Under the pieces are notes generated by a model. It was not told the DNA's origin and did no database searches. It worked only from the letters and a program-made list of their open reading frames with translations. A stretch of 64,000 nucleotides of DNA from Leptospira sanjuanensis (GTDB lineage Bacteria > Spirochaetota > Leptospiria > Leptospirales > Leptospiraceae). The number at the start of each line of letters is the position of its first letter. Position 1 is the stretch's first letter. Both the position numbers and the translations under genes were made by a program. The stretch lies in the NCBI RefSeq assembly GCF_022267325.1, contig NZ_JAIZBG010000001.1, forward strand, positions 3,840,501 to 3,904,500, read 5' to 3'. Positions 47,920 through 64,000 of the stretch are shown in pieces.

Positions 47920-48849
47920 GTGAGCATCTTCAGAATTCTTACCGTACTATCCTTGTTTGTCGGAAACGCACTTTGGGCTCAGGAAACATCGAATCATTGG
48001 AATTACGTTTTGTTTACAACGATAGAAACGCGTTCATCCTCTTACTGGACGGAGATTCTCTCCAAATCACATACCATTAGTTATACAGGGAATACCATAT
48101 TATCAGATGGGACGTTGAAAGCGGCGAGGCTGCCGCAAGATTTCGTATCTTTATCGAAGAATTATAAAATTCGACTGATTCCTCTGATCACGGCCGTTTC
48201 TAAAAACGGTTCGAGCTTTCTTAAATCGAATGCGACGATAGAAGTTGCGATTCGGAATATCATCGATGTCTTACATTCAAATCCGCATTTAGCGGGAATT
48301 CATTTGGACATAGAATCCATTCCTAAATCGGAAATCGCTTCGTATAAACAGTTCCTGAGAATCTTAAAAAAACGTTTCTCCAAGGATCGGGTAATCACAA
48401 TCGCTGTTTTTCCGCAGATCGACTTTCCAAATCCAAACTATGTGATTCATTCCGATCTCTTTCAAGAAAAAGCGATCGATGAATTTGTACTAATGAGTTA
48501 CGATTACCATTCTCCGCAAACGTCACCTGGTCCGGTGACTTCCTTATCTCTTACGAAAAAGAATCTGGAATTTTTATCCGAACGAATAGACCCTTCTAAA
48601 CTCTGGTTAGGGCTTCCTTTATACGGTTATTTTTGGAATCGAAACGGTAAGGTAAGAATTCTCACACAAAAGGATTTACAAAACGAAAACAACGATCTCG
48701 AAATCGAAAAGCACGAAGACGGTTTTTTGATTTTAAAGAATTCGTCCGGAACCGGCGCCATCACCGATTTAAAAACATTAGAAAAATATAAAGAACTGGT
48801 TCGATCGTTTCGACTCAAAGGGACCGCGTTCTGGAGAATCGGTTTTTAA
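47920..48849 (+). CDS. Exported GH18-like glycoside hydrolase
   Basis: A 309-residue protein with a short signal peptide (LSLFVGNALWAQ) and a TIM-barrel pattern of family 18: GIHLDIES (residues about 128-135; the acidic proton-donor region), VLMSYDYHSP, and LWLGLPLYGYFW. Relatives include cortex-lytic SleL/YaaH-type enzymes acting on N-acetylglucosamine polymers, so peptidoglycan is a plausible substrate. The start is a GTG without a strong ribosome site. Function is inferred from family. Confidence 0.72.
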   Translation: MSIFRILTVLSLFVGNALWAQETSNHWNYVLFTTIETRSSSYWTEILSKSHTISYTGNTILSDGTLKAARLPQDFVSLSKNYKIRLIPLITAVSKNGSSFLKSNATIEVAIRNIIDVLHSNPHLAGIHLDIESIPKSEIASYKQFLRILKKRFSKDRVITIAVFPQIDFPNPNYVIHSDLFQEKAIDEFVLMSYDYHSPQTSPGPVTSLSLTKKNLEFLSERIDPSKLWLGLPLYGYFWNRNGKVRILTQKDLQNENNDLEIEKHEDGFLILKNSSGTGAITDLKTLEKYKELVRSFRLKGTAFWRIGF

Positions 48850-49042
48850 GTTTGGAATAGAGTCGGCAGGCTCTTCAACCTCGAATTCATCTCGTAGTTT
48901 TCTTCCGACTTTCTGTGCTTTCCGAAAACTTCGGGCTCATTTTTAATTTCCGGTTTCTTTCAAATGGATTTACGATTTCCATTCTATTCTTACAATGGAA
49001 ATCGGGATTCTTTTGAAAGGAACCATTTAAAGAGGTTTTTTC

Positions 49043-50450
<1,408 letters not shown>

Positions 50451-50458
<8 letters not shown>

Positions 50459-51434
50459 GTCGAGCCGGAAGAAGCTTAAGCGAATGACGTCGCCGATGTT
50501 CAAGCGGCGTGGTTCCGATATAACGCTTGAAAAGAACTCGAAAGAAACCCACATTTTCATAACCCACTGCATAACTTACTTCTTCAATGGAATCTCCCGT
50601 TTCCTCCAAACGTCTTCTCGCCCATTCGATGCGAAGGCGTTGTAAATACGTTGAAGGAGGTTCTCCCGTCGCTTCTTTGAATCTTCTTTTTAAACTTCTG
50701 GAACTGATACCGACTCTTTGCGCAAGAGATTCCATCGAAATGGCGGTGTTGAATTCGTTCTCGAGAATGTCCTGCGCGGTCGCGATCGGTTGATCGTCAT
50801 GATGCTTCTGCGTAGCGAAGGTCATAAACGGAGTTTGCGAAATTCGATCCGAATCGAGAAGAAAATGTTTCGCACATTTAAGGGCGACCTCTCTTCCAAG
50901 AGATTGTTCTAAAACATGAAGACTTAAATCGTAAAAAGCGTTGCTGCCTCCGGAAGTCAGAAATTTACCTTGGTCGATCACTAACTTATTGATATCCAAA
51001 CGAACGGACGGAAACATTCTCCGAAAAAAAGAAGCGAACTGCCAATGAGTCGTCGCGGACAACCCGTCCAACAATCCGGTAGCCGCAAGTAGAAACGCTC
51101 CGGAACAAACACTCGCGATTCGATCCGCTTTCGTAGAAGCGTCTTTCAGCCATTCGATTTCGAATCCGCATCGACGTTTGAGATTGAAAACATTCGGCCC
51201 AACGGCGGGAACGATCACAAGATCGGTCTTTTCACAACGACCGACTATATCGGGTTTGATCTGAACGTTTCCATGAAGTTGAACCGGTTCCGATTGAATC
51301 GCCGCGGTCCGAACACGGCAGATGGGAGGCTTACGCCGATTCTCCAAATCGATTCCTGCGAATTCAAAAAATTCGCAAAGACCGGTAATGACCGAGGCCG
51401 GAGCTCCCGGAATTAGCAAAATGACAACGTCCAT
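50451..51434 (-). CDS. GlxA-type regulator (DJ-1/PfpI domain plus AraC helix-turn-helix)
   Basis: A 327-residue transcription factor. Residues 1-180 are a DJ-1/PfpI-like domain (VILLIPGAPAS, nucleophile-elbow cysteine in SVCSGAFLLAATGLLDG). Residues 220-320 are a two-helix AraC domain (AQRVGISSRSLKRRFKEATGEPPSTYLQ). The start MDVVILL was chosen; a TTG nine codons upstream is in frame. Its last eight bases overlap the end of the carbonic anhydrase gene on the other strand. It may control neighbouring genes, but no operator was identified. Confidence 0.9.
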
Positions 51435-51591
51435 ATTCGGTATGGGAACGAGATTTAGCAAAATCGCAACAAAAACTCCGATTCGGATAATAAATGATCG
51501 GCCGAATCGCGTCGAAAACTGGCGCGGATACGCCTTTACAAAGAAAAGCCGAACTGTTAAACTACCCCCACAAATTTTAGGAGTTAGACGA

Positions 51592-51981
51592 ATGATTTTA
51601 GCCGCAAGGATTTTAGCCGGTATCGTAGGTGCACTTCACGTATGGATTTTTCTTATGGAAAGCGTTCTTTGGATGAAACCGACAATTCACAGACGTTTCG
51701 GAGTTACGGATAAAAAGTTAGCGGAAGCGATGAAAGGGGTCTTTTTAAACCAAGGTTTTTACAACCTGTTTCTTGCGATCGGAGCGCTTTACGGGGCGAT
51801 TTTTTTCGAACTTCACGCAAGCTACGCGCCGGCGATCATGATCTTTTCCTGTCTTTCGGTTTTCGGAGCCGGCACGGTTCTATTCGCTTCTAAACCTTCA
51901 ATGGCACGGGCTGCGATCATTCAAGGATTACCGCCTTTGATCGCGATCGTTTTGATCGGAATAGCCGTTTCCGGCGGATAA
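51592..51981 (+). CDS. DUF1304-family membrane protein
   Basis: A 129-residue four-helix membrane protein matching DUF1304 (GALHVWIFLMESVLW, RRFGVTDKKL, NQGFYNLFLAIGALYG). Function unknown. The ATG is nine bases after TTAGGAG; the frame is open far upstream but lacks a better site. Divergent from the GlxA-like regulator, sharing its upstream region, and convergent with the Ehr operon. Confidence 0.85.
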   Translation: MILAARILAGIVGALHVWIFLMESVLWMKPTIHRRFGVTDKKLAEAMKGVFLNQGFYNLFLAIGALYGAIFFELHASYAPAIMIFSCLSVFGAGTVLFASKPSMARAAIIQGLPPLIAIVLIGIAVSGG

Positions 51982-52116
51982 GAAAAAACCGCAAAGAACT
52001 TCGAATCTCGAAATCCGGTGCGGCGTCGTATTGGATTTTTCTAATATGCTCGGTGACGAACGAGAAACAGTTTTTTCGATTCGGTTTCGTCGCGGAGCGT
52101 ATTAAAATTTTTTAAA

Positions 52117-52934
52117 CTACTTTGTTTCTCTTAAATTCTGAACGAACTTGGATAATTCCGCTCGAAAGGAGAATTCTCTCGTTCCCATCAGATAACGGAA
52201 TGCGGATACGATTACGTCCGGTCTAGGAGGATCACCGCCGATAAATAGATCCGGCTCTTTCGGAAGTTTACCGAGTTTAAAAAGTCCTCCCGAAACCGCT
52301 TCCGATCCGGCGGCGACAAGCGCCTTCGGAGAAGGCATCGTTTCCCAAGCGGTGTCCAGCGGCCCTTCCATATTCGGTCCGACCGGTCCGGAATATACGA
52401 GCGCGTCCGCGTGTTTCGGAGATGCGACCACTCGAATCTTACTGGCTTCGGCGTCAAAGAGCGCGTTAAAGCTCGCGTTGATTTCCGCTTCGGTCGTGTT
52501 ATTTCCGCTGGCGGCGACTTCTCTGAATTGAAATCCGGTTTTCTTGGTAGCCTTCCTGAATTGTTTCACCTCTTCGGTTTCAACTTCCTGTCTTTCGTCC
52601 GGTATGCCGTTCGTGTAAGTGACTTTCAAAGCCTCGCGATCGGTGGAATAAACGTGAACGAAACCGGAGTCGACGATCTTTCCTTCGGAACAAAATTCCG
52701 AACATCTTCCGCACTGAAGACAAGCCCCATAATCGAAACTCATCTTATCCTTAGAAATAATCTTGAGGGAATGAGTCGGACAAACCTGTTCGCAGGATTT
52801 GCAGGAAAGACAGGACTCGTTGGATGCAAGCACGGGAATCGGAATCCCCCGCGCGTTCGGATTCAAAGGGGATACCTTTTTGTAGTTCATCGTCTTTGCG
52901 GGACGAAGAATATTCAGTACTTCGAATATAACTT

Positions 52935-52938
<4 letters not shown>
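52117..52938 (-). CDS. Ehr complex: ferredoxin domain fused to cysteine-less NuoB/HycG-like subunit
   Basis: A 273-residue fusion. Residues 40-90 form a two-cluster ferredoxin (CLSCKSCEQVCP and CLQCGRCSEFC), like HycF/HyfH/NuoI. Residues 145-255 match the small subunit of group 4 hydrogenases and NuoB (VVASPKHADALVYSGPV, then PKALVAAGSEAVSGG, GGDPPRPDVI). All four N2-cluster cysteine positions of that family are replaced; the C-terminal 140 residues contain no cysteine. The subunit can receive electrons in its ferredoxin part but cannot hold an N2 cluster. Last gene of the six-gene operon; its start overlaps the large-subunit stop (ATGA). Confidence 0.85.
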
Positions 52939-54344
<1,406 letters not shown>

Positions 54345-55553
54345 TCAAAATTCTCCTTGCAGTAGGTGGTAAAATCCCCAGATACCGAGAGCCAACACCA
54401 TGATAAAAAGTAAAAGTGAGTTGGTCATACGGATCTGCAACGTACCGGCAAATTCCTTTGCGAAAGGCCGGTCTTCCAAATTGAAAAGAGGAACCGTTTT
54501 GTAGAGCAGCACTCCGAAAAAGATCAATCCCAAAAACGGAACGGTAATCACGAACCACTGACCCTGCGTCCAACCCACTTTTAAAAGCAGAAGATCGTTC
54601 ACGAAAATCGGAGAACCGGGAAGAACAAACGCGACGAACAAAGATGCAGTGTAAAGCGCGAGCGCCTTTTTGTTGATCGAATCCGAAAGAAAGATCTTGC
54701 TGAGTTCGCGTTTACCCGCGTCCATTCTCACGATTCCCATCGTTAAAAAGAGAACGGATTTCAGCACGATGTTTCCGGCCATTACGAAGTTGAACACCGG
54801 ATCCGGAAGGTCCATCCAAAGAAAAATTCCGATTGCACCGCTATGAAAGAGAGCCACTTTCGCGGTCATCATTCTCAAGTCGTTTCTTTGATACAACGCG
54901 ACGATACTCTGCAACATCGTGATAACACCGAGGATCAACAAACCGTCCGCCGCGCTGAACGTGGTCGGATACAACTGATGATCCATGTGTATGAACGGTC
55001 GGAGCGCGTAACTTACCGCGACCGGAACGAAGGATGCGATCAATGCGGAGATTTGACTCGGACTTTCGCCGTACGTATCGACGACCCAAACGTGATTCGG
55101 AAAAAGTCCGAGCTTTGCTGAGTAACCGAAGATCGCCAACCAAAGCCCGATTTCGATCCACAGATTTTCGGGATGCTCGGATAATTTACCCGCCAACACT
55201 TCGACGGGATGATCGATACCGTGTAACGTAGCCGTTACGATGATGATCCCTAAAAACGCGATCCCCAATCCGAACGAGTTGATCAGAAGAAATTTCCAAG
55301 CGATCGGAAACGATTTGGACGTTCTGCTCGAAGACACGAGCAACGCACCCGTAAACGTGGTCGCTTCGATCAAGACCCACTGAAGCGCAAAACCTTCCAG
55401 GTTCCATGCGGCAAACGTTAATCCGACACAGAGGATCATCAAGAAAGACCACATTGCGATCTGTCTTTGTCCCCGAGTCGGCGCCAAAATATATGCGAGC
55501 AGAATCAGAAATAAAACCGCGGCTCCGATTCCGTTTAAAACGAGAAGACTCAT
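54345..55553 (-). CDS. Ehr complex: NuoN/HyfF-like proton-channel subunit
   Basis: A 402-residue antiporter-like membrane subunit with about 11-12 helices. Family hallmarks: WVLIEATTFTGALL (the essential glutamate region), GYSAKLGLFPNHVWVVDTYGESPSQISAL (lysine and the broken helix) and LYQRNDLRMMTAKVALFHSGAIG. These residues move protons or sodium across the inner membrane in complex I-type pumps and are retained here. Overlaps the HyfE-like gene upstream by four bases and touches the large subunit downstream. Confidence 0.88.
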   Translation of the reverse strand: MSLLVLNGIGAAVLFLILLAYILAPTRGQRQIAMWSFLMILCVGLTFAAWNLEGFALQWVLIEATTFTGALLVSSSRTSKSFPIAWKFLLINSFGLGIAFLGIIIVTATLHGIDHPVEVLAGKLSEHPENLWIEIGLWLAIFGYSAKLGLFPNHVWVVDTYGESPSQISALIASFVPVAVSYALRPFIHMDHQLYPTTFSAADGLLILGVITMLQSIVALYQRNDLRMMTAKVALFHSGAIGIFLWMDLPDPVFNFVMAGNIVLKSVLFLTMGIVRMDAGKRELSKIFLSDSINKKALALYTASLFVAFVLPGSPIFVNDLLLLKVGWTQGQWFVITVPFLGLIFFGVLLYKTVPLFNLEDRPFAKEFAGTLQIRMTNSLLLFIMVLALGIWGFYHLLQGEF

Positions 55554-56170
55554 ACGGAAACCTCTTCTTTTTCGTTTTCGGAAGATCCTTCCATGCTGAT
55601 TCTCAAGGTCGCCGCCGCGCCGATGATAAACACTGCGTCCAAAAAGGAACCGAACTCGATCCCGAGAGGAAGTTCCGTTCTTAAGATTTGAGTCAAAAGA
55701 AAGGTTCCGTTTTCAAAGACCGCAAAGGAAGCGATCACACCGACCCAGTGGCGTCGAACGACAAATCCCACCATCCCAACATACAAAAGAAGAAATGTGT
55801 AAAGAAAGGACATTTGATTCACTTCACCGAAACGAAGTTTAGTAAATCCTAATATAAAAAACCCCACTACGGCCCCTACCATCAACAGCGCGAAAGTGGG
55901 AATATACCCCACCTTCGGAAACGTAGATTCAACCGAGTTCGTTCTTCTTGCGGTCCAAAAAAGAATCCAAGGAGTCAGGACGACCTTGAACAAAAGGATC
56001 ATTCCCGCCAAAAACAAACTGTGCTTTCCGTAACCGTTGTTTTCAAACAAGGGAACCAAAAGAAAAACGCTTTGAAACGCGAGCAAAAGCACGAGTCGTT
56101 TCAAACGGTTCTCGAGCAGGATCACGACTCCCAAAAGAAGTAGAATTAAATAACTGAATTCTGTTCCCAT
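55550..56170 (-). CDS. Ehr complex: HyfE/NuoK-like membrane subunit
   Basis: A 206-residue subunit with about six helices, similar in order and hydrophobic pattern to HyfE of hydrogenase-4 (which contains a NuoK-like part): ILLENRLKRLVLLLAFQS, LLFKVVLTPWIL, FAVFENGTFLL, and GSFLDAVFIIGAAATLRI. It links the proton-channel subunits to the membrane stalk. Acidic and lysine residues sit in its helices. Position between NuoH-like and NuoN-like genes supports the call. Confidence 0.8.
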   Translation of the reverse strand: MGTEFSYLILLLLGVVILLENRLKRLVLLLAFQSVFLLVPLFENNGYGKHSLFLAGMILLFKVVLTPWILFWTARRTNSVESTFPKVGYIPTFALLMVGAVVGFFILGFTKLRFGEVNQMSFLYTFLLLYVGMVGFVVRRHWVGVIASFAVFENGTFLLTQILRTELPLGIEFGSFLDAVFIIGAAATLRISMEGSSENEKEEVSV

Positions 56171-56175
56171 ATAAT

Positions 56176-58762
<2,587 letters not shown>

Positions 58763-58783
58763 CGGCTGATGAGCCTCCTTTTT

Positions 58784-60727
<1,944 letters not shown>

Positions 60728-60895
60728 TTGATTAACTCTTCTTTTTTTATTTAAGAAAACGATCATCTTCATCTTCGATTGAATCCTTCCGTTTAAGGAA
60801 GGATTCAAATGAGAATTATTGAATGTTTTAGTATTCGGCTTTTCTCGGCGATTTTCCATTCAAATAAACGGTTCGCCGAGAAAAGCAAACCCTCC

Positions 60896-61864
60896 TCAGG
60901 TCAAAGTCACAAGGTAATAATAAAGAGGAATTCCTGCGACGATGTTGATCGGGAATACGATCGAAAGCGCAACCGTAAGATAAATGCTCGGGTTCGCTTC
61001 CGGGATCATATCCTTCATAGCGGCAGGAACCGCGATATAAGAGGCGGATGCACAAAGAACGACGAACATAAGCGCGTCTCCCACAGGCATTCCGATAACT
61101 TTCGTCAGAACAACACCCAAAGCTGCGTTTACGATCATCAAGCCGATCGCAGCCGCTATCAAAAAGAATCCCACGTGAGTGAGTTCTTTAAACCTGCGTG
61201 CCGCTGAAATACCCATGTCCAAAAGGAAGAATGTTAGAATTCCCTTGAACAAATCATCTGCAAAAACCTTTTCTGCCTTCCAACCTGAATCCCCGGTAAC
61301 ATAACCAACGATTAAGGCTCCCACAAGAAGATAAATGGAAGAACCGAACAGCGCTTCGTGAAACAGTGCTTTCCAGTTAATCGCTCCGCCACCGTTCATT
61401 TTATTTTTATTCAAACGGTCGAGGACGACTGCGATTACGATCGCAGGGGATTCCATCAAAGCCATCCCTGCAACGATAAACCCGCCGTATTCAACGCCGA
61501 GATTGTGCAAGAACGCGCCCGCTGTTACGAAAGTTACCGCACTGATCGAACCGAAAGATCCCGCCAAAGCGGCGGCGTTATGTTTATCTAATTTAATCTT
61601 CAGAACGAAATACGCGTAAATCGGAACCGCAATCGCCATGATCGAACAAGCGAGCAAAGTAAAGAAATGCTCTTGGCTGAACGCGGTACGGGAAAGCTCA
61701 TGTCCTCCCTTGAAGCCGATGGCAAAAAGGAGATACATTGAGAAGAATTTAGACAAGGATTCGGGGATTACCAAATCAGATTTGAAAAAGACCACTCCCA
61801 TACCGAGGAAGAAAAACAACACCGGCGGGTTCAGCACATTTTCTAATATAGCGTGCATGTCCAT
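60896..61864 (-). CDS. SbtA-type sodium-dependent bicarbonate transporter family protein
   Basis: A 322-residue inner-membrane protein of about ten helices. It resembles SbtA of cyanobacteria, which imports bicarbonate with sodium: LVIPESLSKFFSMYLLFAIGFKGG, GSFGSISAVTF, MESPAIVIAVVL, KGILTFFLLDMG and IPEANPSIYLTVALSIVFPINI correspond to its conserved stretches. No SbtB (PII-like) partner gene is next to it. Substrate is inferred from family; non-cyanobacterial members are little tested. First gene of the minus-strand string that continues into the porin and the Ehr complex, with a 168-base gap before the porin. Confidence 0.82.
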   Translation of the reverse strand: MDMHAILENVLNPPVLFFFLGMGVVFFKSDLVIPESLSKFFSMYLLFAIGFKGGHELSRTAFSQEHFFTLLACSIMAIAVPIYAYFVLKIKLDKHNAAALAGSFGSISAVTFVTAGAFLHNLGVEYGGFIVAGMALMESPAIVIAVVLDRLNKNKMNGGGAINWKALFHEALFGSSIYLLVGALIVGYVTGDSGWKAEKVFADDLFKGILTFFLLDMGISAARRFKELTHVGFFLIAAAIGLMIVNAALGVVLTKVIGMPVGDALMFVVLCASASYIAVPAAMKDMIPEANPSIYLTVALSIVFPINIVAGIPLYYYLVTLT

Positions 61865-62542
61865 AGTTAGCTAACTCCATGATTAAAAGACACCGTTACT
61901 CGATTTGAATTGAAACCTCAAAGGGAGAAAGCAGTAATCCAAAGTTAAGGGAAGGAAGAAATTGGAACCCTTTCTCAACTCTCCCCTACTGAAGGAATAG
62001 ACTTTCCAGGATTATAAAATTGGACAATCACTTTTTGGAAAATTAAGTTTTCCAAAAAAATTCGTTCCTGTTCGTTAAAAAACCGTGCGACATAACGTAA
62101 AAGGCTGAATGGAAGTTTTTTTACTACGTCATGAATCTTTGGCATTTCTTTATTCTGCCTAAAGTCGAGCCGATTTCGTTAGTTTATAAGAAGTTTGTTT
62201 CTATTTTATACCGAATTTTTTGTCTTTTTTCGGATTCAGAAGTGTTTTAAAAGAATCCGGAAATAGTGTCTAACTTTATAAAATTGGAAGATTGGTGAAT
62301 TTTTCGAATATGCGGGTTGAAAGGAACGATCGAAAAATGAAACCCTTTCTTTTTTAAAGACAGATTGTAAAAAAGTACTGGTGCAAACCGAGTTTTCTAA
62401 GAGAATCCAGTTCGGAAAACAAACCTAAAAATCAGGCATTTCTTTCTGAGAAAAAATAAAAACTCAATTTGCCTCAGAAACCTTTTGAAAAAGAATGATA
62501 TCATCTCCGATGAATATTATAAGACTAGGAATAAAGAAAAGA
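61865..62542. other. Divergent intergenic region between the SbtA-type gene and the membrane sensor gene
   Basis: About 680 bases without a supported gene. A/T-rich with two copies of TTATAAAATTGG (around 62012 and 62276) that could be promoter elements, and a hairpin at 62032-62058. It should contain promoters for genes on both sides. Confidence 0.45.
62032..62058. promoter_or_regulatory. A/T-rich perfect inverted repeat
   Basis: TTTTTGGAAAA (62032-62042) and TTTTCCAAAAA (62048-62058) around a five-base loop, about 170 bases upstream of the SbtA-type start. Could be an operator or a leader hairpin. Confidence 0.45.
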
Positions 62543-64000
62543 ATGCAAACGAGTTCAACGTTAAAACCCGAATTTTTTGCGATGATTCTCAGCGTGTTTT
62601 TTTCCTTTTCATCGGCTTTTGCCCACCCGGAATCCGTATTATTGAACGAGGATACTTCCTCTAAGGATATCAGCTCTCTTATTGAATATCGATACAGAGG
62701 ACAACAATTTGCAGGATGTTCTCCCGAACATATCGAAGGACTCGAAGATTTGGAATGGCATCCTATCTCCGGGAACGTTCTCCGCGTAAAAAGGACACCG
62801 TTCGGAAATTGGCTTCGGTTTAGCGTAAAGAATTCGGAAAATACGCTTCAAAGCAGAATCCTTCTTTTAGGCTGGTTGAACGTCCCCGACACTCAGCTTT
62901 GTTTTTTTGATAAAAGCGGAAAGTTCATCTCTTCAAGCTCCGGATATTCCAACTCGAACCCGGACGAAAAAATTCTAGCTTCTTTACCTCATTTCAGAAT
63001 GGATCTGGGACCGAACGAAAGCCGAATCTTTTATCTTTTCATTCAATCCAACGAAGATATCAATTACAGGATTCGGATTATGGGTTTGGAAGAATACGAA
63101 CTTCACAAAAGAATGAGGTCGATTCTACCGTATTCGATCATTGGCGTCGTCGGAATCGCAGTTCTATACTCACTCTTCGGTTATTTCCGGTTTAAGAACA
63201 AAGTGTTTATTACGTTTCCTTTATATACCTTTTCCGTTCTTCTTACGTTCTATTTTCTTCACGGAAGAACCTTCGCGGAAATCGCGGGAAATACGAACAA
63301 TCTATTCCGTCACAGTTATTTTTTATTTCTCGCGATATCGCACGTTTTTCTTTTCCTTTATCTTTTTACGATCGATCGGGCGAATCAGAAAAAAGTATTT
63401 CGCTCCGTGTTTTTTTGGATCGCCGGTGCGTTGGGTTCTTTGTACGCCTTGATACCGCTATTTCAATCCTGGTATGATCATAGAATTCTTCTTTTGGTCG
63501 CGACCGTCGGGCTTTCCAGTTATTATTTTATCCGAGTTCATTATCAATTCTTGCGCACGAATTCTCCGATCGGTTTGCTTTACACTGCTTCGTGGACCGC
63601 TTTCTTATTGTTGGATACGTACAAGACGATTTTCCATTTCGATTTTTATCCGTTTAATTCTTTCTCCGTTTTCGGAGTCGTTCTGTTTCTTCCGTTTCAT
63701 TCGATCTTAGTCAGTTTTTCGCTGAATGAATTCTTCAATAGAAAATCGGCGGAGGAATCGGAGGAAAAAGAATCCGCTCAAACGAGAAAATCTACGACCT
63801 CTTCCTTGAATGTCAGCGAGATCGTTCTCGACATCAAAAACCTTCTCGAAAAGAAAAAGATTTATCTTCAGAAATCCTTAAAGGAAGAAAACGTTGCGAA
63901 AGAATTGGGTTTGAGCCTCCATCAGCTTTCCGAAATCATCAACGTCGAATTTGGAAATAATTTTCCATCGTTGATCAATCAATACCGCATCGAGGAATCC
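62543..64000 (+). CDS. 7TMR-DISM-like membrane sensor with AraC-type helix-turn-helix (5' part)
   Basis: The frame is open from 62510 to the window end, with no stop. The ATG at 62543 was preferred (AGGA upstream); an ATG at 62510 is in frame. Features: signal-like N-terminus ending SSAFA, a soluble beta-rich domain (about 30-190; GNWLRFSVKNSE, NVPDTQLCFFD) like the 7TMR-DISM extracellular domain, seven membrane helices (about 190-395), then a cytoplasmic coil and an AraC-type helix-turn-helix (VAKELGLSLHQLSEIINVEFGNNFPSLINQYRIEE). Such receptors couple an outside signal to transcription directly. Divergent from the SbtA-type gene, so it may control it. Confidence 0.8.
   Translation, partial: MQTSSTLKPEFFAMILSVFFSFSSAFAHPESVLLNEDTSSKDISSLIEYRYRGQQFAGCSPEHIEGLEDLEWHPISGNVLRVKRTPFGNWLRFSVKNSENTLQSRILLLGWLNVPDTQLCFFDKSGKFISSSSGYSNSNPDEKILASLPHFRMDLGPNESRIFYLFIQSNEDINYRIRIMGLEEYELHKRMRSILPYSIIGVVGIAVLYSLFGYFRFKNKVFITFPLYTFSVLLTFYFLHGRTFAEIAGNTNNLFRHSYFLFLAISHVFLFLYLFTIDRANQKKVFRSVFFWIAGALGSLYALIPLFQSWYDHRILLLVATVGLSSYYFIRVHYQFLRTNSPIGLLYTASWTAFLLLDTYKTIFHFDFYPFNSFSVFGVVLFLPFHSILVSFSLNEFFNRKSAEESEEKESAQTRKSTTSSLNVSEIVLDIKNLLEKKKIYLQKSLKEENVAKELGLSLHQLSEIINVEFGNNFPSLINQYRIEES

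Noticed and set aside
51322..51591. Long N-terminal extension of the DUF1304 gene
   Set aside because: It reads through the divergent regulator's start; the ATG at 51592 has the ribosome site and family-typical N-terminus.

Overview
The window reads as a chromosomal segment of a Leptospira-type spirochaete. The clearest markers are an OmpL1-family outer-membrane porin ending in the family's characteristic GYKHEL tail, spirochaete-style lipoproteins, several membrane chemoreceptors, frequent TTG starts, and a dispersed short repeat (GAGTTCCYACA) that I associate with Leptospira genomes. Base composition looks low-40s percent G+C by eye. I saw no rRNA, tRNA, CRISPR array, transposase or phage gene, and no intact insertion sequence.

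Layout. 1-5.7 kb: the end of an oligopeptide ABC ATPase, an AsmA-like envelope protein, a small membrane protein, a membrane-anchored MutS-like ATPase with an overlapping 78-residue partner, and a 68-residue protein. 5.8-14.5 kb: a secreted caspase-like protein, OmpL1 with a strong leader hairpin, ilvC, two chemoreceptors whose signalling halves are almost identical in DNA, and an OsmC-like peroxidase. 14.5-26.1 kb: a large SpoIIE/RsbU-type phosphatase, then an oxidation/hydrolase neighbourhood (aldehyde dehydrogenase, GMC oxidoreductase, flavin monooxygenase, HSL-type esterase, PhoD-like phosphatase, and an alpha/beta hydrolase split by a frameshift at an A10 tract). 26.1-36.7 kb: MTA phosphorylase, a third chemoreceptor, a lipoprotein hydrolase, an Ada-like regulator/repair protein, a BtuF-like binding protein, acs, folE and a glycosyltransferase, with two families of short repeats between them. 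36.7-48.8 kb: a cation/proton antiporter, hpt, sixA, exported proteins, a metzincin-like lipoprotein, pyrD, an ABC-2 exporter pair, a DltE-like dehydrogenase, a fructosamine kinase and a GH18-like protein.

49-62 kb is the most notable part. It holds a carbonic anhydrase resembling the carboxysome shell enzyme CsoSCA, a GlxA/AraC regulator, and a minus-strand gene string: an SbtA-type bicarbonate transporter, an alginate-export-type porin, then six genes for a complex I / group 4 hydrogenase-like membrane complex. The catalytic subunits of that complex have lost the NiFe-binding cysteines and the N2-cluster cysteines, while the ion-pumping membrane arm looks intact and a ferredoxin domain is fused to the N2-type subunit. 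This matches the 'energy-converting hydrogenase-related' (Ehr) class. The proximity of an ion-translocating complex, a carbonic anhydrase and a bicarbonate transporter suggests an energised inorganic-carbon acquisition module in a heterotroph with no carboxysome genes in view. That functional link is my inference.

The window ends inside a 7TMR-DISM-like membrane sensor carrying a C-terminal AraC-type helix-turn-helix, read divergently from the SbtA gene. All identifications come from reading motifs and recalling families; no database search was run.
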